Shown here: positions 8,607 through 18,151 of the stretch, piece after piece
How the letters are laid out: every line of letters starts with the position of its first letter
How positions within the stretch are numbered: the stretch's first letter is position 1
Assembly: GCA_017881465.1 (NCBI GenBank)
Contig: JADGQV010000006.1
Location: forward strand, 1 to 46,879
Source of the DNA: Gemmatimonadaceae bacterium
GTDB taxonomy: Bacteria > Gemmatimonadota > Gemmatimonadetes > Gemmatimonadales > Gemmatimonadaceae
Length of the DNA: 46,879 nt
Direction: 5' to 3'
Notes under the pieces: generated by a model
The model's input: only the letters and a program-made list of their open reading frames with translations
Told to the model about the DNA's origin: nothing
Databases searched by the model: none
Made by a program: the position numbers and the translations under genes

Positions 8607-9728
8607 ATGCGTAGCGGGAAGCTATATTGGCCGAATACCTTATTGAAGTCACTCGCCCGCCCCGCGAGGCAGGCGCCGCAACGATCCCCGTTCACCCAGA
8701 ATATGTCGCGCTCTCTGCTTCGACTGGCCGCATGTGCCGGCCTCTTCGTCTCGCTTTGCCTCCCCTCCGTCGTGCATTCACAGGCGGCGTCCGCGCCCAA
8801 CTTCGTGATGGTGATTCACGGTGGCGCCGGCGCGATCCTCAGGTCCAGCATGACGCCGGAGATGGAGAAGGCGTATATGGACACGCTCACGATCGCCCTG
8901 CGCACCGGTTATCAGATTCTCTCGCGCGGAGGCACCAGCCTCGACGCCGTCGAAGCGACTATCAGAGTGATGGAGGATTGTCCTCTGTTCAATGCCGGGA
9001 AGGGCGCGGTGTTCACGGCTGAAGGCACCAACGAGCTCGATGCATCGATCATGGATGGACGGACGCTCAACGCTGGCGCGGTCGCTGCCCTCCAGCACGT
9101 GAAGAATCCGATTTCACTCGCACGCCTGGTCATGGAGAAGTCACCGCACGTGATGATGGTGGGAGCAGGGGCGGAGGAGTTCGCAAAATCACAGGGCGTG
9201 AAGCTCGTTCCCCCGCACTACTTCTGGACGGAGCGGCGGTGGAAAGGGTACGAGGCGGAAAAGACGCGGGCCGACAGCGGAAAGACGGGCGCGGTCCCGG
9301 GTGAGGAGCGCAAGTTCGGAACTGTGGGCGCGGTCGCGCTCGACAAGGCGGGGAATCTCGCTGCCGGAACGTCGACGGGCGGAACGAACATGAAGCGGTT
9401 CGGACGCGTTGGCGACTCGCCGATCATCGGAGCCGGGACGTACGCCAACAATCTGAGCTGCGCCGTCTCCGGCACCGGCGACGGAGAGTTTTTCATTCGC
9501 AACAACGTCGCGGCCGACATCTGCGCGCGCGTTCGCTACAGCGGAGTCTCGCTCCAGCAGGCCGCGGACGATGTCGTAATGAAGGAGCTCGTGGCGCAGA
9601 ACGGCGGAGGTGGAGTGATCGCGATGGACCGGAAGGGAAACATCGCCACGCCCTTCAACACCCCGGGGATGTATCGGGCATGGGTGACGAGCGACGGAAA
9701 GATCACGGTGAAGATCTACAAGGACTAA
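8607..9728 (+). CDS. Isoaspartyl peptidase/L-asparaginase family (Ntn hydrolase), exported
   Basis: 373 residues. This is a family 2 asparaginase: an N-terminal nucleophile enzyme made as a precursor that cuts itself just before the catalytic Thr. Motifs are IHGGAGAI near residue 70, GGTSLDAVEATIR, the fresh N-terminus at Thr239 (FGTVGAVALD), and GTSTGGTNMKRFGRVGDSP, whose Arg and Asp bind the substrate carboxylate and amino groups. ATG 8607 has a strong GGAGG site. An internal ATG at 8703 begins a clean Sec signal peptide (MSRSLLRLAACAGLFVSLCL), so the true start may be 8703. Either way the enzyme is probably periplasmic. It precedes a second family member by 17 bases. Confidence 0.9.
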   Translation: MRSGKLYWPNTLLKSLARPARQAPQRSPFTQNMSRSLLRLAACAGLFVSLCLPSVVHSQAASAPNFVMVIHGGAGAILRSSMTPEMEKAYMDTLTIALRTGYQILSRGGTSLDAVEATIRVMEDCPLFNAGKGAVFTAEGTNELDASIMDGRTLNAGAVAALQHVKNPISLARLVMEKSPHVMMVGAGAEEFAKSQGVKLVPPHYFWTERRWKGYEAEKTRADSGKTGAVPGEERKFGTVGAVALDKAGNLAAGTSTGGTNMKRFGRVGDSPIIGAGTYANNLSCAVSGTGDGEFFIRNNVAADICARVRYSGVSLQQAADDVVMKELVAQNGGGGVIAMDRKGNIATPFNTPGMYRAWVTSDGKITVKIYKD

Positions 9729-9745
9729 CTCACAGGGAGCGGCGA

Positions 9746-10888
9746 ATGGAAATCTCGAGAAGGAAATTCTTAGGAACCAGCGCCGCGGCCGCGGCCGCAC
9801 TCACGCTCGACCGCAGCGCGAATGCCGCGACTCCGCGGATTGCGGTCATCGACAGGATGAGGGCTACGGAGCCGGCATTCCGGCCCGTCGTGGTTGCGTC
9901 CGCGAACGGCATTCGCGGCGTCGCGCGCGCTTTCGACATGATCACCCGTCAGAACGCCGACACGCTGGACGCGATCATCGCTGGCGTCAACATCCAGGAG
10001 CTCGATCCCGAGGACCAGTCGGTTGGGTTGGGCGGTCTGCCGAATGAGGAAGGAGTGGTGCAGCTCGATGCCTCGTGCATGCACGGCCCGACGAAGCGGG
10101 CCGGATCCGTCGGCGCGCTCGAGGACATCGCGACGCCATCGCTCGTCGCGAAAGCGGTTATGGACTACACCGATCACATCATGCTGGTGGGCGCGGGCGC
10201 GAAGAAGTTTGCGCTCGAGATGGGATTCAAGGAGCAGAATCTTCTTACGGAAAAGAGCAGGCGCGACTGGCTCCGCTGGAAGGCGTGCCTCAACCCGACC
10301 GACGCCTGGCTCGACACGCGAAGCGACAGCGCCGCTCCACCTCCGCCAACTGCAAGTCTATCGTTTGATGATCCGCTACACGTGAAGTTCACCACCGGAA
10401 CCATCAACATGAACGCTGTGAATGCCGCGGGAGACATGTCCTCGGTCACGACGACCAGCGGACTGTCGTGGAAGCTGCCGGGCAGAGTTGGCGATTCGCC
10501 GATCATCGGCGCGGGCCAGTACTGCGACAACAGCGTGGGCGCGGCAGGATCCACCGGGCGTGGCGAAGCGAACATCAAGGTCTGCGGCGCATTCCTGACG
10601 GTCGAGTTCATGCGGCAGGGGATGTCGCCCGACCAGGCGTGCATGAAGACGATAGACCGGGTGATCGCCATGACCGAGCGGCGGCTGCTCGATCCGAACG
10701 GCCGGCCGCTATTCGATCTGCAGTTCTATGCTTTGTCCAGGGACGGCCGTTTCGGCTCGGCCAGCGCCTACGAGGGCGCTCACTTTTCGGTCGCCGACTC
10801 CAGTGGAGCCCGGCTCGTTCCGATGCAGTTCAAGTTCGCGCGATCAGAGAGGCCGCAGATGCCTGCCGTCAGGTGTCGCCGAGCTTGA
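9746..10888 (+). CDS. Glycosylasparaginase-like N(4)-(beta-N-acetylglucosaminyl)-L-asparaginase, Tat-exported
   Basis: 380 residues. The N-terminus [20 protein letters not shown] is a twin-arginine signal, so the enzyme is exported folded. The body is a second Ntn hydrolase of the asparaginase 2 family. The predicted nucleophile is Thr219 in [10 protein letters not shown], followed by [23 protein letters not shown], the glycosylasparaginase substrate pocket. An early [15 protein letters not shown] block also matches this branch. The branch removes N-linked sugar-bearing Asn residues, but the bacterial substrate is not clear. The ATG has GGGAG six bases upstream. It probably forms an operon with the previous gene. 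It ends 20 bases inside the convergent chemoreceptor gene. Confidence 0.9.
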   Translation: MEISRRKFLGTSAAAAAALTLDRSANAATPRIAVIDRMRATEPAFRPVVVASANGIRGVARAFDMITRQNADTLDAIIAGVNIQELDPEDQSVGLGGLPNEEGVVQLDASCMHGPTKRAGSVGALEDIATPSLVAKAVMDYTDHIMLVGAGAKKFALEMGFKEQNLLTEKSRRDWLRWKACLNPTDAWLDTRSDSAAPPPPTASLSFDDPLHVKFTTGTINMNAVNAAGDMSSVTTTSGLSWKLPGRVGDSPIIGAGQYCDNSVGAAGSTGRGEANIKVCGAFLTVEFMRQGMSPDQACMKTIDRVIAMTERRLLDPNGRPLFDLQFYALSRDGRFGSASAYEGAHFSVADSSGARLVPMQFKFARSERPQMPAVRCRRA

Positions 10889-12242
10889 AGGTGCCGACGA
10901 GGTCCGAAATGCGCGCGGATGCGTCAGTCAGCGCGCTCGCGACGGCTGCGAGGTCCGCGATGTTTCTGCTCTGCTCCTCGTCCGAGACGGCCACGTCGTG
11001 CATCGCGCGCGAGAACGCGCTCGTGCCGTAGGATAGACCCGCCAGACGCTGGGTCATGAGCGAGATCAGCTCGTTCGATTCACGAACGGCGTTCTCGATG
11101 CGACCGCTCAGGTCTTCTCCTTCGACCGTGCCCTCTTCGACCCTCGACAGCGACTGGCGTCCGGCCCGCGTCGCCTCGAGAGCCTGTTCGACCGTGGCCA
11201 CCGTGCGCGAGGTGGACTCGCGCGACTGCGCGACGCTGTCCAGCATCTCCCGGACGAGCGAGGTCGTGCGCTGGGCCGCTTCAGCGGAGCTGCTAGCGAG
11301 ACGGCGGACCTCGCTCGCCACGACGGCAAAGCCATGACCGTGCTCACCGGCGCGCGCTGCTTCCATCGCGGCGTTGAGCGCGAGGAGCTTCGACTGCCTG
11401 GCGATTTTCTGAACTAGCACGAGGAACGCTCCAATCTCGTCCACTGCCGCCGACATCGCATTGATTCCTTCTGCGCTCTCGAGCGCATCGGAAGCCAGAG
11501 ACTGGAGCGAGCTCGCGGTATGCTCGAGACGCACCCGATTCTCTCTCGCGAGCTGCCGCAGCGCCTTGTCGCGTCGCAATCCTTCCTGTGCCGCTTCGCG
11601 AAGGTTTCCCGAGATCTCGACCAGCTTTGTCGCTTCGGCCATCAATTCCTTGATCGCCCGCTCACGTGCGACGGCGTCCTGGCTCAGCGCGTTAGTCGTC
11701 GCCGCGCCGTCGCGGGCTGATGCTGCTGCGGACACCGATGCTGTGGCAATCCGTGATGCCAGCTCGCTGTTGTTGTCGGCGGAGCTCCGCATCTTGCCAG
11801 CCACGCCCCTCAGCTCGGTGAGCATCGATATGGTCGAACGTGTGAGGCGGTCGACGGCCCGGTTGGAAGCCGACGGGTTATAGTTGCTCGAAAGATCACC
11901 CTTCGCGATCGCCTCGTGCGTGCGCGCGAGCTCGGCGGCCGGCCCACTCACATGCTGGCGAACGAAGATCAGCGCGGCCCAGGCGGTGGCGGCGAGCGCG
12001 ACCGCGATCCAGAGGACGGCAATCGCAAGCGCTATCTCGACACCGCCGACCGACAGCAGGTCCTGGCGCGTTCCCGAGGGAATTTGGCGATAGACCTGCC
12101 AGCAGATTGCGCCGAGCCCGATGAGGAACACCGATCCGAAGGTGATGCTCGTGCCGAGCGCGCGGCGCTGCAACGCGCTGAAGAACGGCTTGAGTAGGCC
12201 GGTGGAAGAGCGCGGAGCGAGAGGGAGCGGCGTTGCTGTCAT
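10869..12242 (-). CDS. Methyl-accepting chemotaxis protein
   Basis: 457 residues. Two transmembrane segments lie near residues 33-53 and 68-92, with only a short loop of about 15 residues between them. There is therefore no periplasmic sensor domain, and the input may be the membrane state or a partner protein. A HAMP-like stretch ([19 protein letters not shown]) leads into a long coiled coil. The hairpin tip reads [20 protein letters not shown] then [13 protein letters not shown], the highly conserved CheA/CheW contact site. No CheA, CheW or flagellar gene is nearby, so it is an orphan receptor here. It starts at ATG 12242 without a clear Shine-Dalgarno site, divergent from leuS. Confidence 0.9.
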   Translation of the reverse strand: MTATPLPLAPRSSTGLLKPFFSALQRRALGTSITFGSVFLIGLGAICWQVYRQIPSGTRQDLLSVGGVEIALAIAVLWIAVALAATAWAALIFVRQHVSGPAAELARTHEAIAKGDLSSNYNPSASNRAVDRLTRSTISMLTELRGVAGKMRSSADNNSELASRIATASVSAAASARDGAATTNALSQDAVARERAIKELMAEATKLVEISGNLREAAQEGLRRDKALRQLARENRVRLEHTASSLQSLASDALESAEGINAMSAAVDEIGAFLVLVQKIARQSKLLALNAAMEAARAGEHGHGFAVVASEVRRLASSSAEAAQRTTSLVREMLDSVAQSRESTSRTVATVEQALEATRAGRQSLSRVEEGTVEGEDLSGRIENAVRESNELISLMTQRLAGLSYGTSAFSRAMHDVAVSDEEQSRNIADLAAVASALTDASARISDLVGTFKLGDT

Positions 12243-12320
12243 CTTGAGGAGCGATTGTGGAACGACTCGGTCAGCCGCGCCGGAGATGAAACTCCGTCGC
12301 TCAGCCGCTAGTTTGTACAG

Positions 12321-14786
12321 ATGGAAAATTCGGCAACACGGAACGACCCTCTCCCTTCATCCGCCATCACTTACGATCCGTCGGCGATCGAGCGGAAGTG
12401 GCAGCGCATCTGGCAGGAGCGTGGAACGAACCACACGGATCTGCAGCGCGCCCAAAGGCCGTTCTATGCCCTGATGATGTTCCCCTATCCGTCGGCCGAA
12501 GGACTCCACGTCGGGAATCTTTTTGCGTTCACAGGGAATGACATTTATGGACGATTCCAGCGTCTCATGGGACACAACGTCTTCGAGCCGCTCGGCTATG
12601 ACGCCTTCGGGATTCATTCGGAGAATTATGCCCTCAAGGTCGGGCAGCATCCGATGGAGCTCATCCCGCGGAACATCGCCAACTTCCAGCGCCAGCTCGA
12701 AAGAGCGGGATTGATGGTTGATTGGCGCTATAGGCTCGCCACAACCGACCCCAGCTACTACAAGTGGACGCAGTGGCTCTTCCTCCAGCTCCTCGAGCAG
12801 GGGCTCGCGTACAGGAAACAGGCAGCGGTCAACTGGTGCCCGAGCTGCAAGACCGTTCTGGCCAACGAGCAGGTCGTTGCCGGCGGCGTGTGCGAGCGCT
12901 GCAAGACGCCCGTCGAGCAGCGCCTGCTCGAGCAATGGTTCTTCCGCATCAGCGACTACTCGCCGAGGCTGCTCGAGAATCTCGATCACATCGACTGGTC
13001 GGACACGACGAAGACGGCGCAGCGGAACTGGATCGGCCGCTCGGAAGGCGCGGAGATAGCGTTCGAGACGCAGGACGTGAAGGGCAACGAGTGCGAGATA
13101 CGCGTCTTCACCACTCGGCCCGACACGATCTATGGCGCGACCTACCTCGTGCTCGCGCCCGAGCATCCGCTCGTCGAATCGCTGACCAAGCCGAAAGAGA
13201 AAAAGCGAGTCGACGAGTACCGCGAAAGGACGAAGAAGCAGGACCTCGTGACGCGGAAGACGAGCACGGAGAAGACAGGAGTGCGCACTGGCTCCTACGC
13301 CATTAACCCTGCGACCGAAAAAGAGATCCCAATCTGGGTCTCCGACTACGTGCTAATGGAGTACGGTACGGGCGCCATCATGGGAGTGCCCGGCCACGAT
13401 CAGCGCGATTTCGAATTCGCGACGAAGTTCGAGCTTCCGATAGTGCGCGTAGTTTGTGGCGAGCGCGAGGATGCGAGCACGCCGCTGCACGAGGCGTTCA
13501 CGGAGTGCGAGTCAGGCACTCTCGTCAACTCCGGCGTGTTCGATGGATTCCGAGTAGAGGCCGCGAAAAAGGCGATCTTGGATTTGCTGACCAAGGGTGG
13601 GTCGGCCAAGCCCATCGTTCACTACCGTCTCCACGACTGGTGCATCTCACGGCAGCGGTACTGGGGTCCGCCGATTCCGATCATCTACTGCGAGTCGTGT
13701 GGAGTGGTGCCGGTGCCGGAGAAGGATCTTCCCGTCATTCTGCCGTTCATTGAGGATTTCAAGCCCGACGACTCGGGCGTCTCGCCGCTGGCGCGACACG
13801 AGGAGTGGTATCGCGTCGAGTGCCCTAGGTGCGGCAAGATGGGACGGCGCGAGACGGACGTGTCCGACACCTTCCTCGACAGCGCCTGGTATTTCCTGCG
13901 CTATCCGAGTGTCGGGCGCGACGACGTGCCGTTCGAGAAGAGCGTCACCAAAAAGTGGCTGCCCGTGAACTCGTACATCGGCGGCAATGAGCACGCGGTG
14001 CTGCACCTGTTGTATTCACGGTTCATCACGATGGTTCTGCACGACGCGGGGCATCTCGAGTTCGAGGAGCCGTTCACGCGGTTTCGCGCGCACGGTCACA
14101 TCATTCGTGAAGGCGCGAAGATGTCGAAGACGCAGGGCAACATCGTGAACCCCGACGAGTACATCGAGCAGTGGGGCGCCGACGCGTTCCGCACGTACCT
14201 CATGTTCCTCGGGCCGTACGAGCAGGGTGGCGATTTCCGCGATCAGAGCATCTCGGGACCCCGCCGTTTTCTCGACCGGCTGTTCGCATCGGTTCAAAGC
14301 ATGTCGAGCGGGGGCGCGCCGGATCATTCCGTGATGCGCAAGCTGCATCAGACGATCAGGAAGGTCGGCGAGGACATTCAGCGTCTGAGCTACAACACCG
14401 CGGTCGCCGCGATGATGGAGTATATGAACGTTCTCCGCAAAGGAGAGCGGACGCCCCATCGCGACGAGGTACTGCCGCTGATTCCGCTCGTGTCGCCGTT
14501 CGCGCCGCACATCGCCGAGGAGCTGTGGGAGCAGACGGGCGGAACGGGGAGCGTATTCGACTCGGCGTGGCCAAGCTTCGACGCTGCGCTCGCCGTGGAC
14601 GATTCCATCGAGCTCGTCGTTCAGGTGAACGGCAGGGTGCGGGGGAAGATCACGATCGCGCGCGGCATCGATGAGAAGGCCGCACTCGTTGCCGCGCTCG
14701 CAGAGCCGGCGGTGGCGAAATTCGCTGTCGGCACGCCGAAGAAGGTCGTCTTCGTTCCCGGACGACTGATCAACATTGTGGTCTGA
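12321..14786 (+). CDS. leuS: Leucyl-tRNA synthetase
   Basis: 821 residues, a class I synthetase charging tRNA-Leu with leucine in the cytoplasm. The HIGH motif appears as HVGN after FPYPSAEGL, and the KMSKS motif as KMSKT from Lys600. Between them lie a Zn-ribbon-like CPSC...CERC pair near residue 175 and the CP1 editing domain, containing [20 protein letters not shown] and the [16 protein letters not shown] editing pocket. The anticodon-binding domain follows, then a C-terminal VNGRVRGKI segment. The length is normal. Start ATG 12321 is 78 bases from the divergent chemoreceptor start. No T-box leader fits in that gap. Confidence 0.97.
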   Translation: MENSATRNDPLPSSAITYDPSAIERKWQRIWQERGTNHTDLQRAQRPFYALMMFPYPSAEGLHVGNLFAFTGNDIYGRFQRLMGHNVFEPLGYDAFGIHSENYALKVGQHPMELIPRNIANFQRQLERAGLMVDWRYRLATTDPSYYKWTQWLFLQLLEQGLAYRKQAAVNWCPSCKTVLANEQVVAGGVCERCKTPVEQRLLEQWFFRISDYSPRLLENLDHIDWSDTTKTAQRNWIGRSEGAEIAFETQDVKGNECEIRVFTTRPDTIYGATYLVLAPEHPLVESLTKPKEKKRVDEYRERTKKQDLVTRKTSTEKTGVRTGSYAINPATEKEIPIWVSDYVLMEYGTGAIMGVPGHDQRDFEFATKFELPIVRVVCGEREDASTPLHEAFTECESGTLVNSGVFDGFRVEAAKKAILDLLTKGGSAKPIVHYRLHDWCISRQRYWGPPIPIIYCESCGVVPVPEKDLPVILPFIEDFKPDDSGVSPLARHEEWYRVECPRCGKMGRRETDVSDTFLDSAWYFLRYPSVGRDDVPFEKSVTKKWLPVNSYIGGNEHAVLHLLYSRFITMVLHDAGHLEFEEPFTRFRAHGHIIREGAKMSKTQGNIVNPDEYIEQWGADAFRTYLMFLGPYEQGGDFRDQSISGPRRFLDRLFASVQSMSSGGAPDHSVMRKLHQTIRKVGEDIQRLSYNTAVAAMMEYMNVLRKGERTPHRDEVLPLIPLVSPFAPHIAEELWEQTGGTGSVFDSAWPSFDAALAVDDSIELVVQVNGRVRGKITIARGIDEKAALVAALAEPAVAKFAVGTPKKVVFVPGRLINIVV

Positions 14787-14833
14787 AGGCCCCGACATCC
14801 TCTCCCGCGTTCGAGGCTCGGGACATCAGGTGC

Positions 14834-15598
14834 TCACTCGTACATGTTGTTCCTGTCCGCTTTGGCGAGCTCGAAGAGAAATCCGCCGATCCTTTCCGTC
14901 ACCGCGCTGAGAAACTTCTCACCTTTGGCCGGGGTGGATGCTGCAGGATTTCCAGTGCCCGTGTCACTCGTGACACTTGACCATTGGCGCGGCGACCACA
15001 CCCACCCGTCGCGCAGTCCGGCAATGCGAAATTTCCTCGCCCTACCCGGCCCGGCTTCCGTTAACGGCAGTACCAGATCGGGCTCGAGCGACATCATCAC
15101 GCTCGTCTCCATCTCGCCGGCGTGGTCGCCGGGCTCGTCGAAGTAGTCAGCGCCCTTCACGCACGTCCACCAGTTGATGGTGCAGATGAAGAGATCGACC
15201 TTCGGCTGCAGCTCCCGAATCATCTGCCTGAAGTCGTTGCCGCCGTGTCCGTTGAGAATCAGCAGCTTTCTCACGCCCTGCCCCGCGATCGCCGAGGCGA
15301 GATCGGTGAGCAACGCGAGGTGCGTGCTCGGATTCATGTTGAGCGCGAGCCTGAGATCGAGTTGGCCGGTGTTGACCCCGAACGGAACCGTAGGCAGCAC
15401 CACGACCTTTGCCCCTTTCTTCCACGCGATCTCGGCCGCGCGCTCGGCGATCGCGCCTGTCTCGTAGTTGTCGGTGCCGTATGGCAGATGATAGTTGTGC
15501 GGCTCGGTCGCGCCCCAGGGAAGAATCGCGACTTCGAATGGTGTGTCCTTGACTGCTTTCCAGCTGGTTTCGGCGAGAACGTATGGGCGTGGTGGCAT
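14834..15598 (-). CDS. Creatininase (creatinine amidohydrolase) family protein
   Basis: 254 residues from ATG 15598. Metal-binding motifs of the family are all present: WGATEPHNYHLPYGTD (Glu, His, Asp ligands), LNGHGGND, and GDHAGEMETS. These enzymes are Zn/Mn hexameric amidohydrolases that act on creatinine, formamidopyrimidines or modified peptides such as the mycofactocin precursor. The sequence does not decide the substrate, and no creatine or mycofactocin genes are nearby. The frame is open upstream to 15724, but the family normally begins just before the VLAETSW segment, so I chose the internal ATG. Confidence 0.88.
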   Translation of the reverse strand: MPPRPYVLAETSWKAVKDTPFEVAILPWGATEPHNYHLPYGTDNYETGAIAERAAEIAWKKGAKVVVLPTVPFGVNTGQLDLRLALNMNPSTHLALLTDLASAIAGQGVRKLLILNGHGGNDFRQMIRELQPKVDLFICTINWWTCVKGADYFDEPGDHAGEMETSVMMSLEPDLVLPLTEAGPGRARKFRIAGLRDGWVWSPRQWSSVTSDTGTGNPAASTPAKGEKFLSAVTERIGGFLFELAKADRNNMYE

Positions 15599-15728
15599 CA
15601 ATGATGGTAGCAAGAAGTAATAGTCCGGCACCAGTGCGGATGATCTCCCGCTTGCGAGATCAACAGGGGGAACCAACATTGGCCAATCATCGAATCCCGC
15701 TTCGTATCGTCTTGCCGGAGACATCCAA

Positions 15729-16832
15729 ATGGTGTTCCAGACTCACGGTCGTCGTTTTCTCGCCCTGCTGGGTGCCGTGCTCATGGCGTCAACGCTCTCC
15801 TGCGGTCGTAGTGAGCAGCTGCAAAACGAAATCACGCGGCGTGGCGAAGATGTGCTCGCGACAGGATCGATGGCGACGGTCATGGACAGCGTGCCTGGCG
15901 ACGCAATCCTCGCCGGCGGCGACCTGAGTTTCGCCGGGGCAACCGGCGGGGATTATCTCGGAGCAGGAGGGAAGCAGGCAGTCACCGGGCGCATCCATGG
16001 ATCGCTCCGAGCCGCCGGTGGTGAGGTTCACGTAGCGGCTGCCGTCGATCGGAACACCACTATCGCGGGCGGCACCGTCGAACTGGATTCCGCGGCGGTC
16101 ATCGCGCGGAACGCCTATCTCATAGGTGGGACGGTTCAGGTCAACGGGACCGTGCGCGGTGGGCTCCTGGCGTCAGGCGGCGCGATCATCCTGAACGGCG
16201 TAGTCGGCCGTGATGTCGAGGTCGCCGGCGGAGCGCTTCATATCGGGCCGCACGCTCAGATCGCTGGGAACCTCCGCTATCGCGTGCCGGCAGGGAAGGT
16301 CCGCATTGATCCAGCCGCGCGCATCACGGGGACCGTTACTGCACTCCCGGTCTCAACGGGGTGGCGACTCTGGCACGTGCTCTGGATACTCGGTTTCCTC
16401 GTGGTGGGTGCGGTCGCGGTGGCTCTTTTCCCCCGCTTTATGGCGGAGGCGGCCGAGATACTCCCTCAGCGTCCGGGCCGGTCGGCACTGGTCGGTCTGG
16501 GATGGGCGATCCTGGTCCCAATTGCCATTTGCGTCGCGGCAATCACTATCATCGGCCTACCACTCGCGCTCCTTACGGCCGCCGTCTACGTAATCCTGGT
16601 GTGCCTCGCAAGCATCCCGTTCGCCGTGTGGCTGGGCCAGCTACTGCTTGGCGCGCGCGCACGTAAGGGCCGCGAAGGAGCGCTCGTGAACTTTCTCGTT
16701 GGCGGGCTCCTCCTGCTCGTCGTGGGGATCATACCGGTCGTCGGTGGCTGGGTGTCGCTGGTAGCCGGGGTGCTCGGGCTCGGTACGATTCTGCTCCAAT
16801 CGCAGGCGTTGCGCGAAGGGCAGCCGGTGTAG
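15729..16832 (+). CDS. Bactofilin-like repeat protein with C-terminal membrane domain
   Basis: 367 residues. After a signal-like N-terminus ending in STLSC (Cys25, an imperfect lipobox), residues about 45-200 are short glycine-rich repeats such as AGGDLSF, AAGGEVHV, IAGGTVEL, IGGTVQVNG and VAGGALHIGP. They predict a right-handed beta-helix like polymer-forming bactofilins. The C-terminal 160 residues contain about four hydrophobic helices (ILGFLVVGAVAVALF, AITIIGLPLALLTAAVYV, GGLLLLVVGIIPVVGG). Proteins with this combination are usually annotated as polymer-forming cytoskeletal proteins. Start ATG has GGAG nine bases upstream. The role may be envelope scaffolding, which is an inference from the fold. 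Confidence 0.75.
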   Translation: MVFQTHGRRFLALLGAVLMASTLSCGRSEQLQNEITRRGEDVLATGSMATVMDSVPGDAILAGGDLSFAGATGGDYLGAGGKQAVTGRIHGSLRAAGGEVHVAAAVDRNTTIAGGTVELDSAAVIARNAYLIGGTVQVNGTVRGGLLASGGAIILNGVVGRDVEVAGGALHIGPHAQIAGNLRYRVPAGKVRIDPAARITGTVTALPVSTGWRLWHVLWILGFLVVGAVAVALFPRFMAEAAEILPQRPGRSALVGLGWAILVPIAICVAAITIIGLPLALLTAAVYVILVCLASIPFAVWLGQLLLGARARKGREGALVNFLVGGLLLLVVGIIPVVGGWVSLVAGVLGLGTILLQSQALREGQPV

Positions 16833-16900
16833 CCTTGATGATGCCCGGGAACCCTCGTTCAGTTGCAGTTGCAGATTTTCCCGCGCGTTGAGAGTCGGCG

Positions 16901-18055
16901 TTAGATCCGCCGCCCCACCCACCCGCCGACGAAATAGCCGACCAGCGCGACCCCGACGCCGACCACGAACATGTCGAAGCCGGACCGGAAAGCTCCGCGG
17001 CCCGTGAACACCGACCTCGCGGCTCCGACCAGGAAGTGCGAGAGCATCGCAACGGTGAACGCGATCGCGATCGCGGTCGCACCGTGCCAAATGAGAAATG
17101 GAAATACCGGAATCGCGGCGCCGAACGCGGTTGCGAGCCCGGTGATCCAACCTTCCCTGAACGGCGACATGGTGAACTCGCCGATCTTGAGCTCCTCCTG
17201 CACCTGCTCCTTCAGCATCTGCTGAGGGTCGCCCATTATCTGCGTTGCGAGCGTGTATGCGGAGGTGCGGTCCATCCCCTTGGCTTCATATATGACAGCC
17301 AGCTCGTCGCGCTCGATCTCCGGCATGAGCTCGACTTCCGTTTTCTCCATGGAAATCTCATACTCATAGACCTCGCGCTCGCTCTTGCTGGCGAGATATC
17401 CGCTCGAACCCATCGACAGGGCGTCGGCAATGAGACCGGCCATGCCCGCAACAACTACCGCTTGGTGCTGGTTCACGGTCGCCGCGCCGATCACGCCGGC
17501 CACCAGACCGAAGTTCGCGGTGAGTCCGTCGTTGAATCCGTACACGACGTTGCGAAGGAATCCGCCGGACGCCGTCTTGTGCCACGGCTCCCCACCCTTG
17601 CCCGCGATCTCGCCGAGCGTTGTCGCGTGGGCAGCAGATTCGCGGGCGAGTACGAGCGCCTCGGCACCGCCCGGCGCTCCGAGCGCCGTCTCGCGATGCA
17701 TGTCGAGGTACGCTCTGACCTCGCGTCCCTCTTCCTCGAGGAGCATCGGCAGTAGAAAGCCCGGGCCGAACCAGCGCCCGAATGCGGCGAGGAGTCGTGC
17801 ACGTCCGCTCGGACGGAATTCCGCCGGCAGATGTCCATGCTGTGCCAGAAGATCGGACCAGACTACGACGTGCCGGTCCTCTACGTCCGCCAATCTCGAG
17901 TAGATGTCTTTCTTTTTCGGGTCCGGCTCCGCCGCGGCGAGGATCCGATAGAGATAGGCCGCGTCCGCTTCGTCCTGCCAATGGTGCTCGAACGCGTGAA
18001 CGTCGATCTCGCGAACGTGCGTGGGGGCTTCGCGGGGCTCCAACGTCGTAGACAT
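16901..18055 (-). CDS. Ferritin-like/VIT1 fusion (membrane-bound ferritin, MbfA-like iron transporter)
   Basis: 384 residues in two domains. Residues about 15-130 form a ferritin-like (rubrerythrin) bundle with carboxylate and His ligands (HHWQDEADAAYLY, then ADVEDRHVVVW). Residues about 150-384 form a VIT1/CCC1 transporter with VVYGFNDGLTANFGLVAGVIGA and about five helices. The loop between helices 2 and 3 is rich in Glu (SEREVYEYEISMEKTEVELMPEIERDELAV in part) and in VIT1 carries transported metal. Such fusions export Fe(II)/Mn(II) and protect against oxidative stress in some alphaproteobacteria (MbfA). GAGGTGAT lies 10 bases before the ATG. It is divergent from the PDZ gene, with a 96-base gap. 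Confidence 0.88.
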   Translation of the reverse strand: MSTTLEPREAPTHVREIDVHAFEHHWQDEADAAYLYRILAAAEPDPKKKDIYSRLADVEDRHVVVWSDLLAQHGHLPAEFRPSGRARLLAAFGRWFGPGFLLPMLLEEEGREVRAYLDMHRETALGAPGGAEALVLARESAAHATTLGEIAGKGGEPWHKTASGGFLRNVVYGFNDGLTANFGLVAGVIGAATVNQHQAVVVAGMAGLIADALSMGSSGYLASKSEREVYEYEISMEKTEVELMPEIERDELAVIYEAKGMDRTSAYTLATQIMGDPQQMLKEQVQEELKIGEFTMSPFREGWITGLATAFGAAIPVFPFLIWHGATAIAIAFTVAMLSHFLVGAARSVFTGRGAFRSGFDMFVVGVGVALVGYFVGGWVGRRI

Positions 18056-18151
18056 GCTTTCAATATCACCTCGGCCGGCCCCTTTTGCAGCGGCGGCAAC
18101 CCTTGGATGCGGCCCGATGTCCTATGTCACAGAACCATCAAGGGAGACAGG

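Noticed and set aside
8509-8646. 45-codon frame (MQLDAADREIF) upstream of the first asparaginase gene
   Set aside because: It has a fair ribosome site but overlaps the next gene in another frame and resembles nothing.
12243-12320. T-box or other leader upstream of leuS
   Set aside because: Only 78 bases between divergent starts, with no T-box core sequence.
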